Source: Roseomonas marmotae (lineage in GTDB: Bacteria; Pseudomonadota; Alphaproteobacteria; Acetobacterales; Acetobacteraceae). Taken from it: a DNA stretch of 64,000 nucleotides. The notes below the pieces were generated by a model. It made no database searches and had not been told where the DNA came from. It saw only the letters and a list, made by a program, of their open reading frames with translations. How positions within the stretch are numbered: the stretch's first letter is position 1; every line of letters begins with the position of its first letter. The stretch lies in contig NZ_CP061091.1 of NCBI RefSeq assembly GCF_017654485.1, positions 2,424,501 to 2,488,500 on the forward strand, read 5' to 3'. Made by a program: the position numbers and the translations under genes. Positions 62,556 to 64,000 of the stretch are shown one piece after another.

Positions 62556-63899
62556 ATGGCTGAACAGAAGGCAACCTGGGACGTGGCGATCATCGGGGGT
62601 GGCGGCGCCGGGCTCGCGGTGGCCGCGGCCTGCCTCGAATCTGGCCAGCGGGTGGTGCTGTTCGAGCGTGACGCCCCAGGAGGAAGCCTGCGCCAGGACC
62701 TCGCGACGGAAGCCCTGCTGGCCGCCGCGCGGGGGGCCGCCCTCAGCGGCCGTGTGCCCGCCATGCCACGGCAAGCCGAAGCCGCGGGCGGAGACCTTCT
62801 CGCCCCCTTCCGCGCGCGCGGACTGGAAGTCGTGCCCGCCAGCGCACATTTCATCGCCCCCGACCGGCTGGAAGCCGCCGGTCGCAGCTATCCTTTCCGC
62901 AATGCCGTCATCGCCGCTGGCCGCGCGCCCCTGGTGCCCGACCTCTACGGTTTGGCCGCCGTGCCCTGGCTGACGCCCGAGAGCCTGCCGGTTCTGGAAG
63001 AATCCCCGGAGCACCTGCTGATCCTGGGCGGCGAGGCCGAGGCGGTGGAGATCGCCCAGGCGCATGCCCTGCTGGGGCGCCGCGTCAGCCTCGTGACGCC
63101 CGAGCCGAATATCCTGCCAGGCCAGGAGCTGGAACTGGTGGTGCCGCTGCGCGAGGCGCTGCGCCGGGCGGGCGTGACGCTGCATGAGAATGCCGCCGTG
63201 CTGACGGTGGAGCATGCGGGCGCCGGCGTGGCACTGCTGCTGGAGGGCGGCGCGCGGCTGGAGGGCTCCCACCTGGTACTGGCCATGGGCCATGCGCCCC
63301 GCCTCGCGCCGCTCGATCTTCCGGCCGGCCAGGTGGAAGCCACGGCGCGGGGGGTGACGGTGCGGGAGGATCTGCGCAGCACCACCAACCGCCGTGTCTG
63401 GGCCGCGGGCTGGGCCGCCGATACCGGGCTGCCCGCCGCAGCGGCGGGCCAGCACGCGGCGGTGGTGGCCGACGGCATGCTGCGCGGCCTGCGTGCCCGG
63501 TTGAGCCAGGTGGCGCCGCCCCGGCTGGTGCGCAGCCTGCCCGCCCTGGCGCAGCTTAGCATGACAGAAGCCGAGGCCCGCGCCGCCGGCCACGACCCCC
63601 AGTTGCTTCGGGTGCCGCTGCCCGATGGCCTCTTCGGCCTCGAGCAGGCCAAGCTGGTGGCCGACCGTCAGGGCCGGCTGCTCGGAGCCGCCGTGCTGGC
63701 GGAACGCGCAGGCGAGGTCGCGGCCCTGCTGGCCCTGGCCGCCGACCAGGGGCTGACGGGCGCCGAGATCGCCGCCCTGCCGCTGCCGCACGGCACCCTG
63801 GCAGCCAGTATCGCCCGCGCGGCGGGCAACCTGCGGGGGACGGAATTCCCCTCCCCGCCGATGCGGCGCATCCTCGGCGTGCTGGATCGTTGGAAATAG
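62556..63899 (+). CDS. FAD-dependent pyridine nucleotide-disulfide reductase homolog without the redox disulfide
   Basis: 447 residues with the flavoprotein disulfide reductase layout: FAD-binding AIIGGGGAGLAVAAA, second GxG (ILGGEAEAVEIAQ) for NAD(P), a GHAPRL motif and a C-terminal dimer domain starting near 335 (AQLSMTEAEARAAG). The CxxxxC that normally follows the GG of the first domain is replaced by GGSLRQDLATEA, with no Cys in that stretch. The C-terminal His-Glu pair is reduced to PHG. So it probably uses FAD for another oxidation or reduction and is not a dihydrolipoamide or mercuric reductase. Confidence 0.85.
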   Translation: MAEQKATWDVAIIGGGGAGLAVAAACLESGQRVVLFERDAPGGSLRQDLATEALLAAARGAALSGRVPAMPRQAEAAGGDLLAPFRARGLEVVPASAHFIAPDRLEAAGRSYPFRNAVIAAGRAPLVPDLYGLAAVPWLTPESLPVLEESPEHLLILGGEAEAVEIAQAHALLGRRVSLVTPEPNILPGQELELVVPLREALRRAGVTLHENAAVLTVEHAGAGVALLLEGGARLEGSHLVLAMGHAPRLAPLDLPAGQVEATARGVTVREDLRSTTNRRVWAAGWAADTGLPAAAAGQHAAVVADGMLRGLRARLSQVAPPRLVRSLPALAQLSMTEAEARAAGHDPQLLRVPLPDGLFGLEQAKLVADRQGRLLGAAVLAERAGEVAALLALAADQGLTGAEIAALPLPHGTLAASIARAAGNLRGTEFPSPPMRRILGVLDRWK

Positions 63900-63914
63900 G
63901 ATTCGGAGCGGATC

Positions 63915-64000
63915 ATGGAACAGACCCTCAGCGGCCGCACGGCGGTCATCACGGGCTCCACCAGCGGCATCGGCCTGGGCATCGCCACGATGATGGCCGC
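63915..64000 (+). CDS. short-chain dehydrogenase (3-hydroxybutyrate dehydrogenase-like), 3' end outside the window
   Basis: Only the first 28 residues are visible: MEQTLSGRTAVITGSTSGIG then LGIATMMAA. The TGxxxGIG nucleotide-binding motif is clear. This opening resembles D-beta-hydroxybutyrate dehydrogenase, but the active-site region lies outside the window. It starts 15 bp after the flavoprotein gene. Confidence 0.7.
   Translation, partial: MEQTLSGRTAVITGSTSGIGLGIATMMA

Noticed and set aside
1..64000. CRISPR array or rRNA operon
   Set aside because: No regularly spaced repeats with spacers and no rRNA-like sequence were seen.

Overview
The window is high-GC, almost fully coding DNA from an alphaproteobacterium. 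Gene content and order (gatCAB, pyrB-pyrC-plsY-dprA-topA-rnr-S41 peptidase-rpmG-pleD, rpmH-rnpA-yidD-yidC-engB-argB-dapD-dapE, a PleD-type diguanylate cyclase, bfd-bfr) point to Rhodospirillales, most likely Acetobacteraceae such as Roseomonas. The genus is an inference from familiarity with gene order and protein style; no search was run.

Left chromosomal part (1-19.47 kb): a truncated alpha/beta hydrolase, anmK and tyrS, a large AsmA-like envelope protein divergent from glnE-bcp, an orphan molybdenum hydroxylase large subunit with a GlcG-like protein, a MarR regulator, recQ after a long AT-rich gap, a bacterioferritin pair (bfd, bfr) behind a possible Fur site, and eutBC for ethanolamine ammonia-lyase.

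Genomic island (about 19,474-36,348): a 16.9 kb element inserted in the 3' end of a tRNA-Ser(GCU) gene. A 21-bp copy of the tRNA end (attL/attR) flanks it, a tyrosine integrase sits next to attL, and short G-rich repeats lie just inside both ends. Its main cargo is a seven-gene operon on the minus strand (28,905 to 21,024): a sigma-factor-like protein, a possible HTH partner, a fusion of an ImmA/IrrE-type Zn peptidase, a UvrD-type helicase and a degenerate RecB-like Fe-S nuclease domain, a triple ubiquitin-like protein ending in Gly, an E2-like protein, a JAB-E1 fusion, and a DUF6527 (BubE-type) protein. It reads as a regulated ubiquitin-like conjugation system, plausibly for phage or plasmid defence. 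Other cargo: a serine recombinase, several unrecognised small genes and a damaged IS66-family element.

Right chromosomal part (36.3-64 kb): tRNA-Ser; a Nu-class-like GST; gatCAB; ruvX; a LuxR-type regulator; pyrB with a dihydroorotase homolog that lacks the usual HxH; plsY, dprA, topA, rnr, an S41 protease, rpmG; a PleD-like cyclase; a second GST; a membrane protein; dapE, dapD, argB; engB, yidC, yidD, rnpA, rpmH; a flavoprotein lacking the redox disulfide of its family; and the start of a short-chain dehydrogenase. Most of these are housekeeping genes in tightly packed operons with many 4-bp ATGA or GTGA overlaps.
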